The notes below the pieces were generated by a model. It worked only from the letters and a program-made list of their open reading frames with translations, was not told the DNA's origin and ran no database searches. A stretch of 64,000 nt of DNA from Streptomyces filipinensis (GTDB lineage: Bacteria > Actinomycetota > Actinomycetes > Streptomycetales > Streptomycetaceae). Shown piece by piece: positions 8,623 to 17,402 of this stretch (the stretch's first letter is position 1; every line of letters begins with the position of its first letter). The position numbers were made by a program, and so were the translations under genes. The stretch is from the NCBI RefSeq assembly GCF_014649495.1, contig NZ_BMTD01000014.1:124001-188000 (forward strand), read 5' to 3'.

Positions 8623-8716
8623 GCCGCCGGCGCCGGCCCGCGGCGCCGGAAGAGAGACCGGCGGCGCGGTGGTGAGTGGCTCCCGTTCGGGTGGGGTCGT
8701 CCGTAAAGTGGTTGAC

Positions 8717-9298
8717 GTGCCAAGGATTCGAGCGGCCTCCGTGGCCGAGCACCGGTCGATGCAGCGAGCCGCCCTGCTGGACGCGGCGCGGTCCCTGCTG
8801 TCCGAGGGCGGAACCGATGCGCTGACCTTTCCCGCGCTGGCCGAGCGGACGGGGCTGGCGCGTTCGTCCGTGTACGAGTACTTCCGGTCGCGGGCCGCCG
8901 TGGTCGAGGAGCTGTGCGAGGTCGACTTCCCGTTGTGGGCGGCCGAGGTGGCTGCCGCGATGGAGCGCGCGCCGTCCGCCGAGGGCAAGGTCGAGGCCTA
9001 TGTCCGGCAGCAGCTGGCGCTGGTCGGGGACCGGCGGCACCGGGCGGTCGTAGCCATCTCCGCGAGCGAGCTGGACGCCGGGGCGCGGGAGAAGATCCGG
9101 GCCGCGCACGGGGGGCTGGTCGCGATGATCGCCGAGGCGCTCGGCGAGATGGGGCACGAGCAGCCCCGGCTGGCGGCGATGCTGCTGCAGGGGGTCGTGG
9201 ACGCGGCGGTGCGGCGCATCGAGCTCGGTGCCGCCGAGGATCCCTCCGTGGTGACGGACGCGGCGGTGGCCATGGTGCTGCGAGGCGTCAGAGGCTGA
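8717..9298 (+). CDS. TetR family transcriptional regulator
   Basis: TetR-type repressor, 193 residues from this GTG (another in-frame GTG at 8708 gives 196). The N-terminal DNA-binding domain (RAALLDAARSLLSEGG, then LAERTGLARSSVYEYFRSRAAVVEELC) is typical. The C-terminal ligand-binding part is all-helical and does not reveal the ligand. It follows whiG by about 95 bases in the same direction. Targets are unknown. Confidence 0.88.
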   Translation: MPRIRAASVAEHRSMQRAALLDAARSLLSEGGTDALTFPALAERTGLARSSVYEYFRSRAAVVEELCEVDFPLWAAEVAAAMERAPSAEGKVEAYVRQQLALVGDRRHRAVVAISASELDAGAREKIRAAHGGLVAMIAEALGEMGHEQPRLAAMLLQGVVDAAVRRIELGAAEDPSVVTDAAVAMVLRGVRG

Positions 9299-9366
9299 GC
9301 CCGGCCGCGGCCGCGGCGGCGCGGTACCCGCATGGCGGCCGCCGGCACGGCGGCCGACGCCGAGCG

Positions 9367-9972
9367 CTACCCCGGCAGGGATACGCCCAGCACCGGCAGC
9401 AGTCTCGGTGGCCCCCCGTGCAGCAGCCAGTGCGGCAGGAGGGACAGGGGGTCCAGGTAGGCCTCACCCCGCCGCAGTCCCCAGTGGACGCAGGTCGCCG
9501 CACCGCAGTGGGAGCCCGTCCGCTCCACCGCCCCCACGACCTCGCCCGGCCCCACCGTGTCCCCCTCGCGCACCGACGGAGTCACCGGCTCGTACGTCGT
9601 ACGCAGATCCGTGCCCGTCAGGCCGACCGAGACCACCCCCCTCCCCGCCACCCGGCCCGCGAACGTCACCCGTCCGGCCGCGACCGCACGGACGGGTGCA
9701 CCGGCGGGCGCCGACAGGTCCACGCCCCGGTGGCCGGGGCCGTACACCGTCGCCGGGGGCTCCCAGCCCCGTAACACCAAGGGGCGTACGCCCACCGGCC
9801 AGGTGCGCGCGACAGCCGGGACCGGGGGCCAAGAGGGTGGATCGGGGGCCGGCGCAGGGGCGTCCGCCCAGGCCCCGGGGGACAGCAGGGCCACCGGCCC
9901 CAGGCCGAGGAGCAGACCCGCCGACACCAGGGCATTTCGCATCGCTCGTCGCATGCGACCACCGTCCCGCAT
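9367..9972 (-). CDS. Secreted M23 family metallopeptidase
   Basis: Exported peptidoglycan endopeptidase-like protein, 201 residues from this start (MRRAMRNALV at 9954 is an alternative). It has a basic N-terminus, a hydrophobic core ending AWADAPAP (signal peptide), a Pro-rich linker, and a LytM/M23 domain with HRGVDLSAPAG (first zinc ligands H and D) and CVHWGLRRG (final H). The family cuts cell-wall cross-links. It is transcribed away from rpsB, so the two share an intergenic region. Confidence 0.87.
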   Translation of the reverse strand: MRDGGRMRRAMRNALVSAGLLLGLGPVALLSPGAWADAPAPAPDPPSWPPVPAVARTWPVGVRPLVLRGWEPPATVYGPGHRGVDLSAPAGAPVRAVAAGRVTFAGRVAGRGVVSVGLTGTDLRTTYEPVTPSVREGDTVGPGEVVGAVERTGSHCGAATCVHWGLRRGEAYLDPLSLLPHWLLHGGPPRLLPVLGVSLPG

Positions 9973-10227
9973 CCCCGCCGATCATGGCCGGAGCCTGTGG
10001 ACCACGCCCCGGTTGTGGACAGCGGCGTCACCCGGCGCCCCGGCGGTCCCGTACACTTCTTCTGGCGATCCGGGTCACCGGGTCGACTTCGCACGCCCCG
10101 ACACCAGTCCGTCCAGCGGTCGGTGTCAGCGCCTCTCGGTCCTCAGCGGCAAGGCGCGTCGCGGGCGTCAGGCGCGGGAGCCGTCCGGCATCCGCGGCAC
10201 AACCGAGAACACCAAGGAGATACGGCC

Positions 10228-11103
10228 ATGGCCGTCGTCACGATGCGGGAGCTGCTGGAGAGCGGCGTCCACTTCGGTCACCAGACCCGTCGCTGGAACC
10301 CGAAGATGAAGCGCTTCATCTTCACCGAGCGCAACGGCATCTACATCATCGACCTGCTCCAGTCGCTGTCGTACATCGACCGCGCCTACGAGTTCGTCAA
10401 GGAGACCGTCGCCCACGGCGGCACGGTCATGTTCGTCGGCACCAAGAAGCAGGCGCAGGAGGCCATCGCCGAGCAGGCCACCCGCGTCGGCATGCCCTAC
10501 GTCAACCAGCGCTGGCTGGGCGGCATGCTCACCAACTTCTCGACCGTCTACAAGCGTCTGCAGCGCCTCAAGGAGCTTGAGCAGATCGACTTCGAGGACG
10601 TCGCCGCGTCCGGTCTGACCAAGAAGGAGCTTCTCGTGCTCTCGCGCGAGAAGGCCAAGCTGGAGAAGACCCTCGGCGGTATCCGCGAGATGCAGAAGGT
10701 GCCCAGCGCCGTCTGGATCGTGGACACCAAGAAGGAGCACATCGCGGTCGGCGAGGCCCGCAAGCTCAACATCCCGGTCGTCGCGATCCTCGACACCAAC
10801 TGCGACCCCGACGAGGTCGACTACAAGATCCCGGGCAACGACGACGCGATCCGCTCCGTCACCCTGCTCACCCGTGTGATCGCCGACGCCGTCGCCGAGG
10901 GCCTCATCTCCCGCTCTCGCGTCGCCACCGGTGACAAGGGCGAGAAGGCCGCGGGCGAGCCGCTCGCCGAGTGGGAGCGCGACCTGCTCGAGGGTGAGAA
11001 GAAGGACGAGGCTCCGGCTGCCGAGGCCGCTCCGGCCGCCGAGGCTGTCGCCGAGGCCGCTCCGGCCGAGGGCGAGAAGGCCGCCGAGGGCGAGCAGGCC
11101 TGA
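10228..11103 (+). CDS. rpsB: 30S ribosomal protein S2
   Basis: Ribosomal protein uS2, 291 residues. The start MAVVTMRELLESGVHFGHQT is diagnostic and AAGGAG lies 9 bases upstream of the ATG. The last 35 residues form an Ala/Glu-rich tail (APAAEAAPAAEAVAEAAP), common in Actinobacteria. It is followed by tsf, as in most bacteria. The roughly 225-base leader (about 10000-10227) contains several GC-rich inverted repeats that could serve autoregulation. Confidence 0.98.
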   Translation: MAVVTMRELLESGVHFGHQTRRWNPKMKRFIFTERNGIYIIDLLQSLSYIDRAYEFVKETVAHGGTVMFVGTKKQAQEAIAEQATRVGMPYVNQRWLGGMLTNFSTVYKRLQRLKELEQIDFEDVAASGLTKKELLVLSREKAKLEKTLGGIREMQKVPSAVWIVDTKKEHIAVGEARKLNIPVVAILDTNCDPDEVDYKIPGNDDAIRSVTLLTRVIADAVAEGLISRSRVATGDKGEKAAGEPLAEWERDLLEGEKKDEAPAAEAAPAAEAVAEAAPAEGEKAAEGEQA

Positions 11104-11117
11104 CGTCAGCGTTGACG

Positions 11118-11148
11118 GCGGGGGCGGTGACATCAAGTCCGCCCCCGC
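11118..11148 (+). terminator. Hairpin between rpsB and tsf
   Basis: A 10-bp perfect stem (11118-11127 with 11139-11148) and an 11-base loop, 14 bases after the rpsB stop. No T-tract. It probably attenuates transcription between rpsB and tsf or stabilises the rpsB mRNA end. Confidence 0.6.
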
Positions 11149-11253
11149 TGTTCACCCGCAGGTCGGCACCGCGTACGGGATCCGCGGCTACATGTGGATC
11201 ACGAACCGTGCGGATCTGAAGACCTCCAGACTTCGAGAAAGACTCACAGACTC

Positions 11254-12090
11254 ATGGCGAACTACACCGCCGCCGACGTCAAGAAGCTCCGTGAGCTCAC
11301 CGGCGCCGGCATGATGGACTGCAAGAAGGCGCTGGACGAGGCCGAGGGCAACGTCGAGAAGGCCGTCGAGGCGCTGCGTATCAAGGGCCAGAAGGGCGTC
11401 GCCAAGCGCGAGGGCCGCTCCGCCGAGAACGGCGCCGTGGTCTCCATCATCGCCGACGACAACTCCTCCGGCGTCCTGGTCGAGCTGAAGTGCGAGACGG
11501 ACTTCGTCGCCAAGGGCGAGAAGTTCCAGGCCGTGGCCAACGCCATCGCCGAGCACGTCGCGAAGACGAACCCGGCCGACCTCGCGGCCCTGCTCGCCTC
11601 CGAGATCGAGGCCGGCAAGACCGTCCAGGCGTTCGTGGACGAGGCCAACGCCAACCTCGGCGAGAAGATCGTCCTGGACCGCTTCGCGCAGTTCGCCGAC
11701 GGCTTCGTGCTCGCCTACATGCACCGCACCATGCCCGACCTGCCCCCGCAGATCGGTGTCCTGGTCGAGCTGGACAAGCCGAACGCCGAGGTCGCCAAGG
11801 GCATCGCCCAGCACATCGCCGCCTTCGCGCCGAAGTACCTGTCCAAGGACGAGGTGCCGGCCGACGTCGTCGAGTCCGAGCGTCGGATCGCCGAGGAGAC
11901 CACCCGCGCCGAGGGCAAGCCCGAGGCCGCGATCGCCAAGATCGTCGAGGGTCGCCTCAACGGCTTCTTCAAGGACGCCACGCTGCTCGGCCAGCCGTAC
12001 GCGCTCGACAACAAGAAGTCGGTCCAGAAGGTGCTGGACGAGGCCGGTGTCACCCTGAAGCGCTTCTCGCGCATCAAGGTCGGCATCTGA
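11254..12090 (+). CDS. tsf: Elongation factor Ts
   Basis: Guanine-nucleotide exchange factor for EF-Tu, 278 residues. The N-terminal UBA-like domain contains LRELTGAGMMDCKKALDEA, followed by the core motif LVELKCETDFVAK that contacts EF-Tu, and the C-terminal dimerisation module. The ATG at 11254 gives the family-standard MANYTAADVKKLRELTG; the ribosome site is weak. It lies between rpsB and pyrH. Confidence 0.98.
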   Translation: MANYTAADVKKLRELTGAGMMDCKKALDEAEGNVEKAVEALRIKGQKGVAKREGRSAENGAVVSIIADDNSSGVLVELKCETDFVAKGEKFQAVANAIAEHVAKTNPADLAALLASEIEAGKTVQAFVDEANANLGEKIVLDRFAQFADGFVLAYMHRTMPDLPPQIGVLVELDKPNAEVAKGIAQHIAAFAPKYLSKDEVPADVVESERRIAEETTRAEGKPEAAIAKIVEGRLNGFFKDATLLGQPYALDNKKSVQKVLDEAGVTLKRFSRIKVGI

Positions 12091-12229
12091 GTCCGTACCG
12101 TGATCGACGCACGACCCACGGAGGAATTCCGGGAACAATCCCGGGAGGAATCCCGATAGGGTCGTAAGCAGTCGTCCGCGCACACCGCCACACCCCGGCG
12201 TGGGGCGGACGGCAGCAGATCTGACGAGG

Positions 12230-12283
12230 AGGCCATTGCCGCGCATGGGAGCGAAAAGCGACCCCATCGGCAATGGCCTTCTT
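12230..12283 (+). terminator. Terminator-like hairpin between tsf and pyrH
   Basis: A 12-bp perfect outer stem (12230-12241 with 12268-12279) with an inner ATGGG/CCCAT stem and a small bulge, followed by a short TC-rich stretch. It lies in the 227-base gap between tsf and pyrH and may separate ribosomal from pyrH-frr transcription. The gap also holds two copies of AATCCCG near 12138-12155. Confidence 0.65.
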
Positions 12284-12317
12284 CGTATGTGCAACACGTG
12301 AAAGAGGCGGGATCCCC

Positions 12318-13076
12318 ATGACCACCAAGGGCCAGAAGAGCGACGACGGCAAAGTACGCGGCCGGTTTCTGCTGAAGCTGTCCGGAGAGGCCTTCTCCGG
12401 TGGCGGGGGCCTGGGCGTGGACCCGGACGTGGTGCACAAGATCGCCCGCGAGATCGCGGCCGTCGTGCGCGACGGCGCCGAGGTCGCGGTCGTCATCGGC
12501 GGCGGCAACTTCTTCCGCGGCGCCGAACTCCAGCAGCGCGGCATGGACCGGGCCCGCTCCGACTACATGGGCATGCTCGGCACCGTCATGAACTGCCTCG
12601 CCCTCCAGGACTTCCTGGAGAAGGAGGGCATCGACAGCCGGGTGCAGACCGCCATCACCATGGGCCAGGTCGCCGAGCCGTACATCCCGCTGCGCGCCGT
12701 GCGCCACCTGGAGAAGGGCCGCGTGGTCATCTTCGGCGCCGGTATGGGCATGCCGTACTTCTCCACCGACACCACCGCCGCCCAGCGCGCCCTGGAGATC
12801 GACGCCGAGGCGCTGCTCATGGGCAAGAACGGTGTGGACGGGGTCTACGACTCCGACCCCAAGACCAACCCGGACGCGGTCAAGTTCGACGCCCTCGGCT
12901 ACGGCGAGGTCATCACCCGCGACCTCAAGGTCGCCGATGCCACCGCCATCACGCTGTGCCGCGACAACAAGCTCCCGATCCTCGTCTTCGAGCTTCTCGC
13001 GGAGGGCAATATCGCCCGCGCCGTCAAGGGTGAGAAGATCGGCACCCTGGTGGGTGACCAGGGCAGCCGGGACTGA
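12318..13076 (+). CDS. pyrH: UMP kinase
   Basis: Bacterial UMP kinase of the amino-acid-kinase fold, 252 residues; it makes UDP from UMP for nucleotide and cell-wall precursor synthesis. Motifs: LLKLSGEAFSG (phosphate binding), VVIGGGNFFRG, and the nucleotide-binding MGKNGVDGVYDSDP. The ATG at 12318 follows AAAGAGGCGGG; the frame extends upstream to 12273 through the terminator hairpin. It precedes frr, the usual order. Confidence 0.97.
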   Translation: MTTKGQKSDDGKVRGRFLLKLSGEAFSGGGGLGVDPDVVHKIAREIAAVVRDGAEVAVVIGGGNFFRGAELQQRGMDRARSDYMGMLGTVMNCLALQDFLEKEGIDSRVQTAITMGQVAEPYIPLRAVRHLEKGRVVIFGAGMGMPYFSTDTTAAQRALEIDAEALLMGKNGVDGVYDSDPKTNPDAVKFDALGYGEVITRDLKVADATAITLCRDNKLPILVFELLAEGNIARAVKGEKIGTLVGDQGSRD

Positions 13077-13251
13077 CCCGGGATCAACCCGGCCGGTGGT
13101 GTGCGGCCCTGTAAGGGGGCCGGACCCGGGCCGGGGGATGGACAATGTCCTGCCGGTCGGGAACCGTGCAGGAAGAAGACGCGACGCAGCCGGCCGCCGC
13201 CCGACAGAGGAACCGCAGCCGGGCCTTACTCAAGACACGCAGGAGCAAGTG

Positions 13252-13809
13252 GTGATCGAAGAGACCCTCCTCGAGGCCGAGGAGAAGATGGAGAAGGCCG
13301 TCGTGGTCGCCAAGGAGGACTTCGCCGCGATCCGCACCGGCCGTGCGCACCCGGCGATGTTCAACAAGATCGTGGCCGACTACTACGGTGCCCCGACGCC
13401 GATCAACCAGCTGGCCTCGTTCTCCGTGCCGGAGCCGCGCATGGCGGTCGTGACGCCGTTCGACAAGAGCGCGCTGCGCAACATCGAGCAGGCGATCCGC
13501 GACTCCGACCTGGGCGTCAACCCCAGCAACGACGGAAACATCATCCGGGTGGTGTTCCCCGAGCTGACCGAGGAGCGCCGCCGCGAGTACATCAAGGTCG
13601 CCAAGGGCAAGGGCGAGGACGCGAAGGTCTCGATCCGTTCCGTGCGCCGCAAGGCCAAGGACGCCATCGACAAGCTGATCAAGGACGGCGAGGTCGGCGA
13701 GGACGAGGGCCGTCGTGCGGAGAAGGAGCTTGACGACACCACGGCGAAGTACGTCGCCCAGGTGGACGAGCTCCTGAAGCACAAGGAAGCGGAACTGCTC
13801 GAAGTCTGA
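13252..13809 (+). CDS. frr: Ribosome recycling factor
   Basis: RRF, 185 residues, which with EF-G splits post-termination ribosomes. The family motifs LRTGRAHP-like IRTGRAHPAMFNKI, YYGAPTPINQLASFSVPEPR and RRREYIKVAKGKGEDAKVSIRSVRR are intact. The GTG at 13252 was chosen for AGGAG at 13241-13245 and for the family length. The stop overlaps the cdsA ATG by one base (TGATG). Confidence 0.97.
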   Translation: MIEETLLEAEEKMEKAVVVAKEDFAAIRTGRAHPAMFNKIVADYYGAPTPINQLASFSVPEPRMAVVTPFDKSALRNIEQAIRDSDLGVNPSNDGNIIRVVFPELTEERRREYIKVAKGKGEDAKVSIRSVRRKAKDAIDKLIKDGEVGEDEGRRAEKELDDTTAKYVAQVDELLKHKEAELLEV

Positions 13810-14954
13810 TGAGCGACTCTTCCTGGGGGGCGCCGCCACCGGCGGGGCAGGCCCGCTACTGGGGGCCCACCGAGGGTGGGCCTGTCCAGGGGGCCGCCCC
13901 GGCGGGTCCCGCGTACGATGCGCCCAAGGCGCAGCACACTCGCCCCATGCCCATCGTGCCCGACGAAGCCGCCTACGGCGGAGCCCAGGACGACGACCGG
14001 CGGGCCGCTCGGGTGAGCGGCTCCCTGTTCCAGGACGAGTTCCGCCCCGAGCCCGCGCCGGTCCGGACCGTCCCGGCCGAGAACCAGAATCCGGAGCCCA
14101 TGCCCGACGCCCAGCAGGCGGCGCCAGCGCCGCAGAAGAAGAGCGCGGGCCGTGACCTGAGCGCGGCCATAGGGGTCGGGGTCGGGCTCGGTGTGGTGAT
14201 CGTCGCCTCCCTGTTCGTCTGGAAGCCCGCGTTCGTCGGCGTCATCGCCGTCGCCGTGGTCGTCGGGCTGTGGGAGCTGACCAGCAGGCTGCGGGAGCGC
14301 AAGGGCATCAAGGCGCCGCTGGTGCCGCTCGCGGTCGGCGGTGCGGCCATGGTCGTCGCCGGGTACGTCCGCGGCGCCGAGGGGGCGTGGGTCGCCATGG
14401 CGCTGACGGCCCTGGCCACCCTGGTCTGGCGGATGACGGAGTCGCCCGAGGGTTACCTCAAGGACGTCACGGCGGGCGTCTTCGCCGCCTTCTACGTGCC
14501 GTTCCTGGCCACGTTCGTCGCGATGACGCTGACCGCGAAGGACGGGCCGTGGCGGGTCCTGACCTTCCTCCTCCTGACGGTCGTCAGCGACACCGGCGCG
14601 TACGCGGTCGGCTGGCGGTTCGGCAAGCACAAGCTGGCCCCGCGCATCAGCCCCGGCAAGACCCGCGAGGGCCTGCTCGGCGCGGTGCTGTTCGCGATGG
14701 TGGCGGGCGCCCTGTGCATGCAGTTCCTGATCGACGGCGGCACCTGGTGGCAGGGCCTGCTGCTGGGCCTCGCCGTCGCGGCCAGCGCCACGCTGGGCGA
14801 CCTCGGCGAGTCCATGATCAAGCGGGATCTGGGGATCAAGGACATGGGCACCCTGCTCCCCGGCCACGGCGGCATCATGGACCGGCTCGACTCGCTGCTG
14901 CCCACGGCGCCGGTGGTCTGGCTGCTGCTGGTGATCTTCGTAGGCTCCGCCTGA
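13809..14954 (+). CDS. cdsA: Phosphatidate cytidylyltransferase
   Basis: Integral membrane enzyme making CDP-diacylglycerol from phosphatidic acid and CTP, 381 residues. A long hydrophilic Pro/Ala-rich extension (about 1-115), typical of Streptomyces CdsA, precedes about eight membrane segments. The family signature near the C-terminus is visible as GDLGESMIKRDLGIKDMGTL followed by GHGGIMDRLDSLL. Coupled to frr by a one-base overlap and followed by a strong terminator. Confidence 0.95.
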   Translation: MSDSSWGAPPPAGQARYWGPTEGGPVQGAAPAGPAYDAPKAQHTRPMPIVPDEAAYGGAQDDDRRAARVSGSLFQDEFRPEPAPVRTVPAENQNPEPMPDAQQAAPAPQKKSAGRDLSAAIGVGVGLGVVIVASLFVWKPAFVGVIAVAVVVGLWELTSRLRERKGIKAPLVPLAVGGAAMVVAGYVRGAEGAWVAMALTALATLVWRMTESPEGYLKDVTAGVFAAFYVPFLATFVAMTLTAKDGPWRVLTFLLLTVVSDTGAYAVGWRFGKHKLAPRISPGKTREGLLGAVLFAMVAGALCMQFLIDGGTWWQGLLLGLAVAASATLGDLGESMIKRDLGIKDMGTLLPGHGGIMDRLDSLLPTAPVVWLLLVIFVGSA

Positions 14955-14973
14955 CCTCCGTGTCGTACGCCTC

Positions 14974-15007
14974 CGGGCCCCCGTCCTGTGCGCAGGACGG
15001 GGGCCCG
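14974..15007. terminator. Bidirectional terminator between cdsA and the YceI gene
   Basis: A perfect 15-bp stem (14974-14988 with 14993-15007) with a TGCG loop, 19 bases after the cdsA stop and 25 bases from the stop of the convergent YceI-like gene. It can serve both transcripts. Confidence 0.85.
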
Positions 15008-15032
15008 TTGCCGTGACCGGCCGAAAGCGGTC

Positions 15033-15680
15033 TCAGGTGGCGCGGATGGCGGCGATGTCGAACTGGAGACGGACCTTCTCGCTCACCATGGACCCGCCCT
15101 GGACCAGTCTGGCGTCGTAGGTCAGCCCCCAGTCGGACCGGTTGATGGTGGTCGTGCCGTCGAATCCCACCCGCTCGTCACCGAACGCGTCGGTGACATG
15201 GCCGATGTAGGTGAGCTCCAGGTCGACGGGGCGGGTGGTGTCCCTGATGGTGAGATCGCCGGTCATGAGGTAGACGTCCTTGCCGGCGAGCCGCACGGTG
15301 GTGCTCGTGAAGGTCATCCGCGGGTACGTCGCCGAGTCCAGGAACTGGCGGCCCACCACGTGGGCGTCACGCTGCTCGACACCGGTGTCGACACTGGCGG
15401 TGTACAGCACGAGGTCGGCGCGGGAGCGGGCCGGGTCGCGGCCGTCGAAGTACAGACGGCTCTCGTACTGCGTGAAAGCACCGCGGACGGTCGTCACCAT
15501 CGCGTGCCGCACGGAGAACCCGATCCTGCTGTGCGCCGGGTCGATCAGCCAGTCGCCGGTGAGGCCCCCCAGCTCGGGGTCGGGCAGTACGGCGGTGGCA
15601 CTGGCCACCGGGGCGGTCGCCACGGGAGCGGGGGACGGCTGCGCGCGCCGCTGGAAGGAGTTGCGGCCGAAAAGGTTCAT
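15033..15680 (-). CDS. YceI family protein
   Basis: Lipocalin-like YceI protein, 215 residues. After a Pro/Ala-rich N-terminus comes the domain start TGDWLIDPAHSRIGFSVRHAMV, then VVGRQFLDSATYPRMTFTST and a C-terminal NRSDWGLTYDA, all classic. Family members bind polyisoprenoid or amphiphilic ligands. In contrast to E. coli YceI no clear signal peptide is seen, so the protein may be cytoplasmic. Confidence 0.9.
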   Translation of the reverse strand: MNLFGRNSFQRRAQPSPAPVATAPVASATAVLPDPELGGLTGDWLIDPAHSRIGFSVRHAMVTTVRGAFTQYESRLYFDGRDPARSRADLVLYTASVDTGVEQRDAHVVGRQFLDSATYPRMTFTSTTVRLAGKDVYLMTGDLTIRDTTRPVDLELTYIGHVTDAFGDERVGFDGTTTINRSDWGLTYDARLVQGGSMVSEKVRLQFDIAAIRAT

Positions 15681-15863
15681 GGCTCATCTGGTTACGTCAG
15701 CTCACGGGGCGGGACAAGGCCCGACCAGGAAACCCGACCGTTCGTCAGCAGAACTTCACAGCCGTTTCGGCTCCACCGACCGCGTGTGCGTCTGCGGGCA
15801 CAACGGGTGATCCGTCCGGCGTGGAACGCCGTACGTCCTGCCCCAGGCCGTTCACTGGGAGGT

Positions 15864-16361
15864 GTGATCAGGCTCGATACGGTGCTCGCAGGCCTCGGCG
15901 GAGCCCTTGGCGGAGGTTTCTGCGGGGCCACGGCCCACTACGCGATCAGGACTCTGAGACAGCGCCACAGGGACGAGGAATCGGGTCTCCAGGCTCAGCG
16001 GCAAGCCGTCCACCAGCAGTTCGTGCAGGTGTGCGCGGCAAGGGACTGGGTGGCTGGGCTATCGCAGGTGATCAGCGCGTCGGACTTCCCCGGGCATCGG
16101 CAGCAGCTCCAGGACGAAGCGATGCTGCGCCAGACGGCGTGCCACGCGACCTGGGAGATGGCCCAGGCGGACATCGACAGTGACGAGGTGCGCTCGGCCA
16201 CGGCGAGGCTTGATCTGGAGGTCGCCACCGTCTTGGGCCAGGTGGCGAAGGGGGACTTCGCCCCGGACCTGAATCCGCTGGCGCAGCGCCTCGACGAGCT
16301 GACGGCCGCCGCGAAGCACCGGCTCAGCGCCAGCCCACGATCTTCTCGGCCGAGACGTTGA
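15864..16361 (+). CDS. Hypothetical protein with N-terminal membrane anchor
   Basis: Protein of 165 residues from this GTG; starts at 15807 or 15882 are possible. A glycine-rich hydrophobic segment (LAGLGGALGGGFCGATAHYA) is followed by a mostly helical, charged region rich in Gln and Ala with no recognised motif. A GGGAGG lies almost against the GTG, which makes the start uncertain. Function unknown. Confidence 0.6.
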   Translation: MIRLDTVLAGLGGALGGGFCGATAHYAIRTLRQRHRDEESGLQAQRQAVHQQFVQVCAARDWVAGLSQVISASDFPGHRQQLQDEAMLRQTACHATWEMAQADIDSDEVRSATARLDLEVATVLGQVAKGDFAPDLNPLAQRLDELTAAAKHRLSASPRSSRPRR

Positions 16362-16440
16362 GTGAGCGGGTCAGCGGGGCCGGAGCGGGCGTCGGTCCGT
16401 TGCGGCGCACGCCGCTCCTCGCGGTGACAGGATCGGTGTT

Positions 16441-16740
16441 ATGAACACCAATACGGACTGGGCGTACCGGGTGTTCGAGCCGCACGGCTCCGAGGGCTGG
16501 CGCCCCTACGGCAGCGACCCCGACCGGTGGCAGGGCGCGATCACCGCTCCCGACTCGGCCGAGGGAGCCAAGCACGCCATCGGACGCATCGTCGCCGACC
16601 TGATGACCGAGTGGGAGCGGACCGGCCTCCACCACGCGATGCACGTGCGGGTCTTCCTCTGGCACGACGAGGAGGGCGACATCAGCGACGCGGACTTCGT
16701 CGTGGAGGTCCGGCCCCGGTCGGACTTCGACACGGCGTGA
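16441..16740 (+). CDS. Small hypothetical protein
   Basis: Acidic soluble protein of 99 residues, rich in Trp and His (VFEPHGSEGWRPYGSDPDRW, VFLWHDEEGDISDAD). No membrane segment and no family recognised. The codon bias is that of the neighbours, which supports a real gene. It sits alone between the previous gene and a convergent VOC gene. Confidence 0.65.
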   Translation: MNTNTDWAYRVFEPHGSEGWRPYGSDPDRWQGAITAPDSAEGAKHAIGRIVADLMTEWERTGLHHAMHVRVFLWHDEEGDISDADFVVEVRPRSDFDTA

Positions 16741-16832
16741 CGGTTCGGGCGGTTCGGCGGCCCGCGTCCGCGCCGGTGGCGTTACCCGCCGGTAGGCACC
16801 TGAGAACCTCGCCTGCCTGCGGTTCCTCCCGC

Positions 16833-17273
16833 TCAGCGCAGTTGCTCGGCCAGTCCGACGATGACGCCCTCCGGGCCGCGGAGGTAGCAGAGCAGACAGC
16901 TGTCCTCGAACCGGGCGATCTCGCCGACGAGTTCGGCGCCGTGAGGGCGCAGGCGGGCGACGGTGTCCTCGATGTCGTCGACGGCGAACATGACGCGGTG
17001 CGTGCCCACGATGTGGTGCGGCCGGTTGCGCGGCCCGGCGCTGATCACCGCGGGGCTGCGGTACCTCGCCAGTTCGAGCCGGCTGTGACCGTCCGGGGTC
17101 CGGAGCATCGCGATGTCGCAGCGGACGCCGTCGAGTCCGGTGCACTGGTCGGCGAAGAGACCCTCGACCTCCCCCCTGCCCTCCAGCTCCATACCGAGTT
17201 CCACGAAGAACGCGATGGCGGCGTCCATGTCCTCGACGACGATGCCGACGTTGTCCATCCGCTGAATCGCCAT
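16833..17273 (-). CDS. VOC family (glyoxalase/dioxygenase fold) protein
   Basis: Vicinal-oxygen-chelate protein of 146 residues with two beta-alpha-beta-beta-beta modules: IQRMDNVGIVVEDMDAAIAF at the start and THRVMFAVDDIEDTVARLRP in the second half, ending in a glutamate-bearing CYLRGPEGVIVGLAEQL. GAGGGAGAGA precedes the ATG at 17273. Substrate unknown. It is divergent from rlmN. Confidence 0.85.
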   Translation of the reverse strand: MAIQRMDNVGIVVEDMDAAIAFFVELGMELEGRGEVEGLFADQCTGLDGVRCDIAMLRTPDGHSRLELARYRSPAVISAGPRNRPHHIVGTHRVMFAVDDIEDTVARLRPHGAELVGEIARFEDSCLLCYLRGPEGVIVGLAEQLR

Positions 17274-17402
17274 GCCGGTCTCTCCCTCTACCCCGTGCGG
17301 CCGGTCGTGGCCGCTGCTGTCCCCGGGACGGAGCCGGTGCCCCGTTCTCGACATCCCCGGACCGCCGAACCCCGAAAAATGATCTGCGACACTGGTAAGG
17401 CC

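Noticed and set aside
13077..13140. GC-rich inverted repeats between pyrH and frr as a terminator
   Set aside because: The best stems are only about 5-6 bp with mismatches, too weak to call.
15280..15810. A 176-codon plus-strand frame opposite the YceI gene
   Set aside because: Antisense shadow; the minus frame shows clear YceI motifs.
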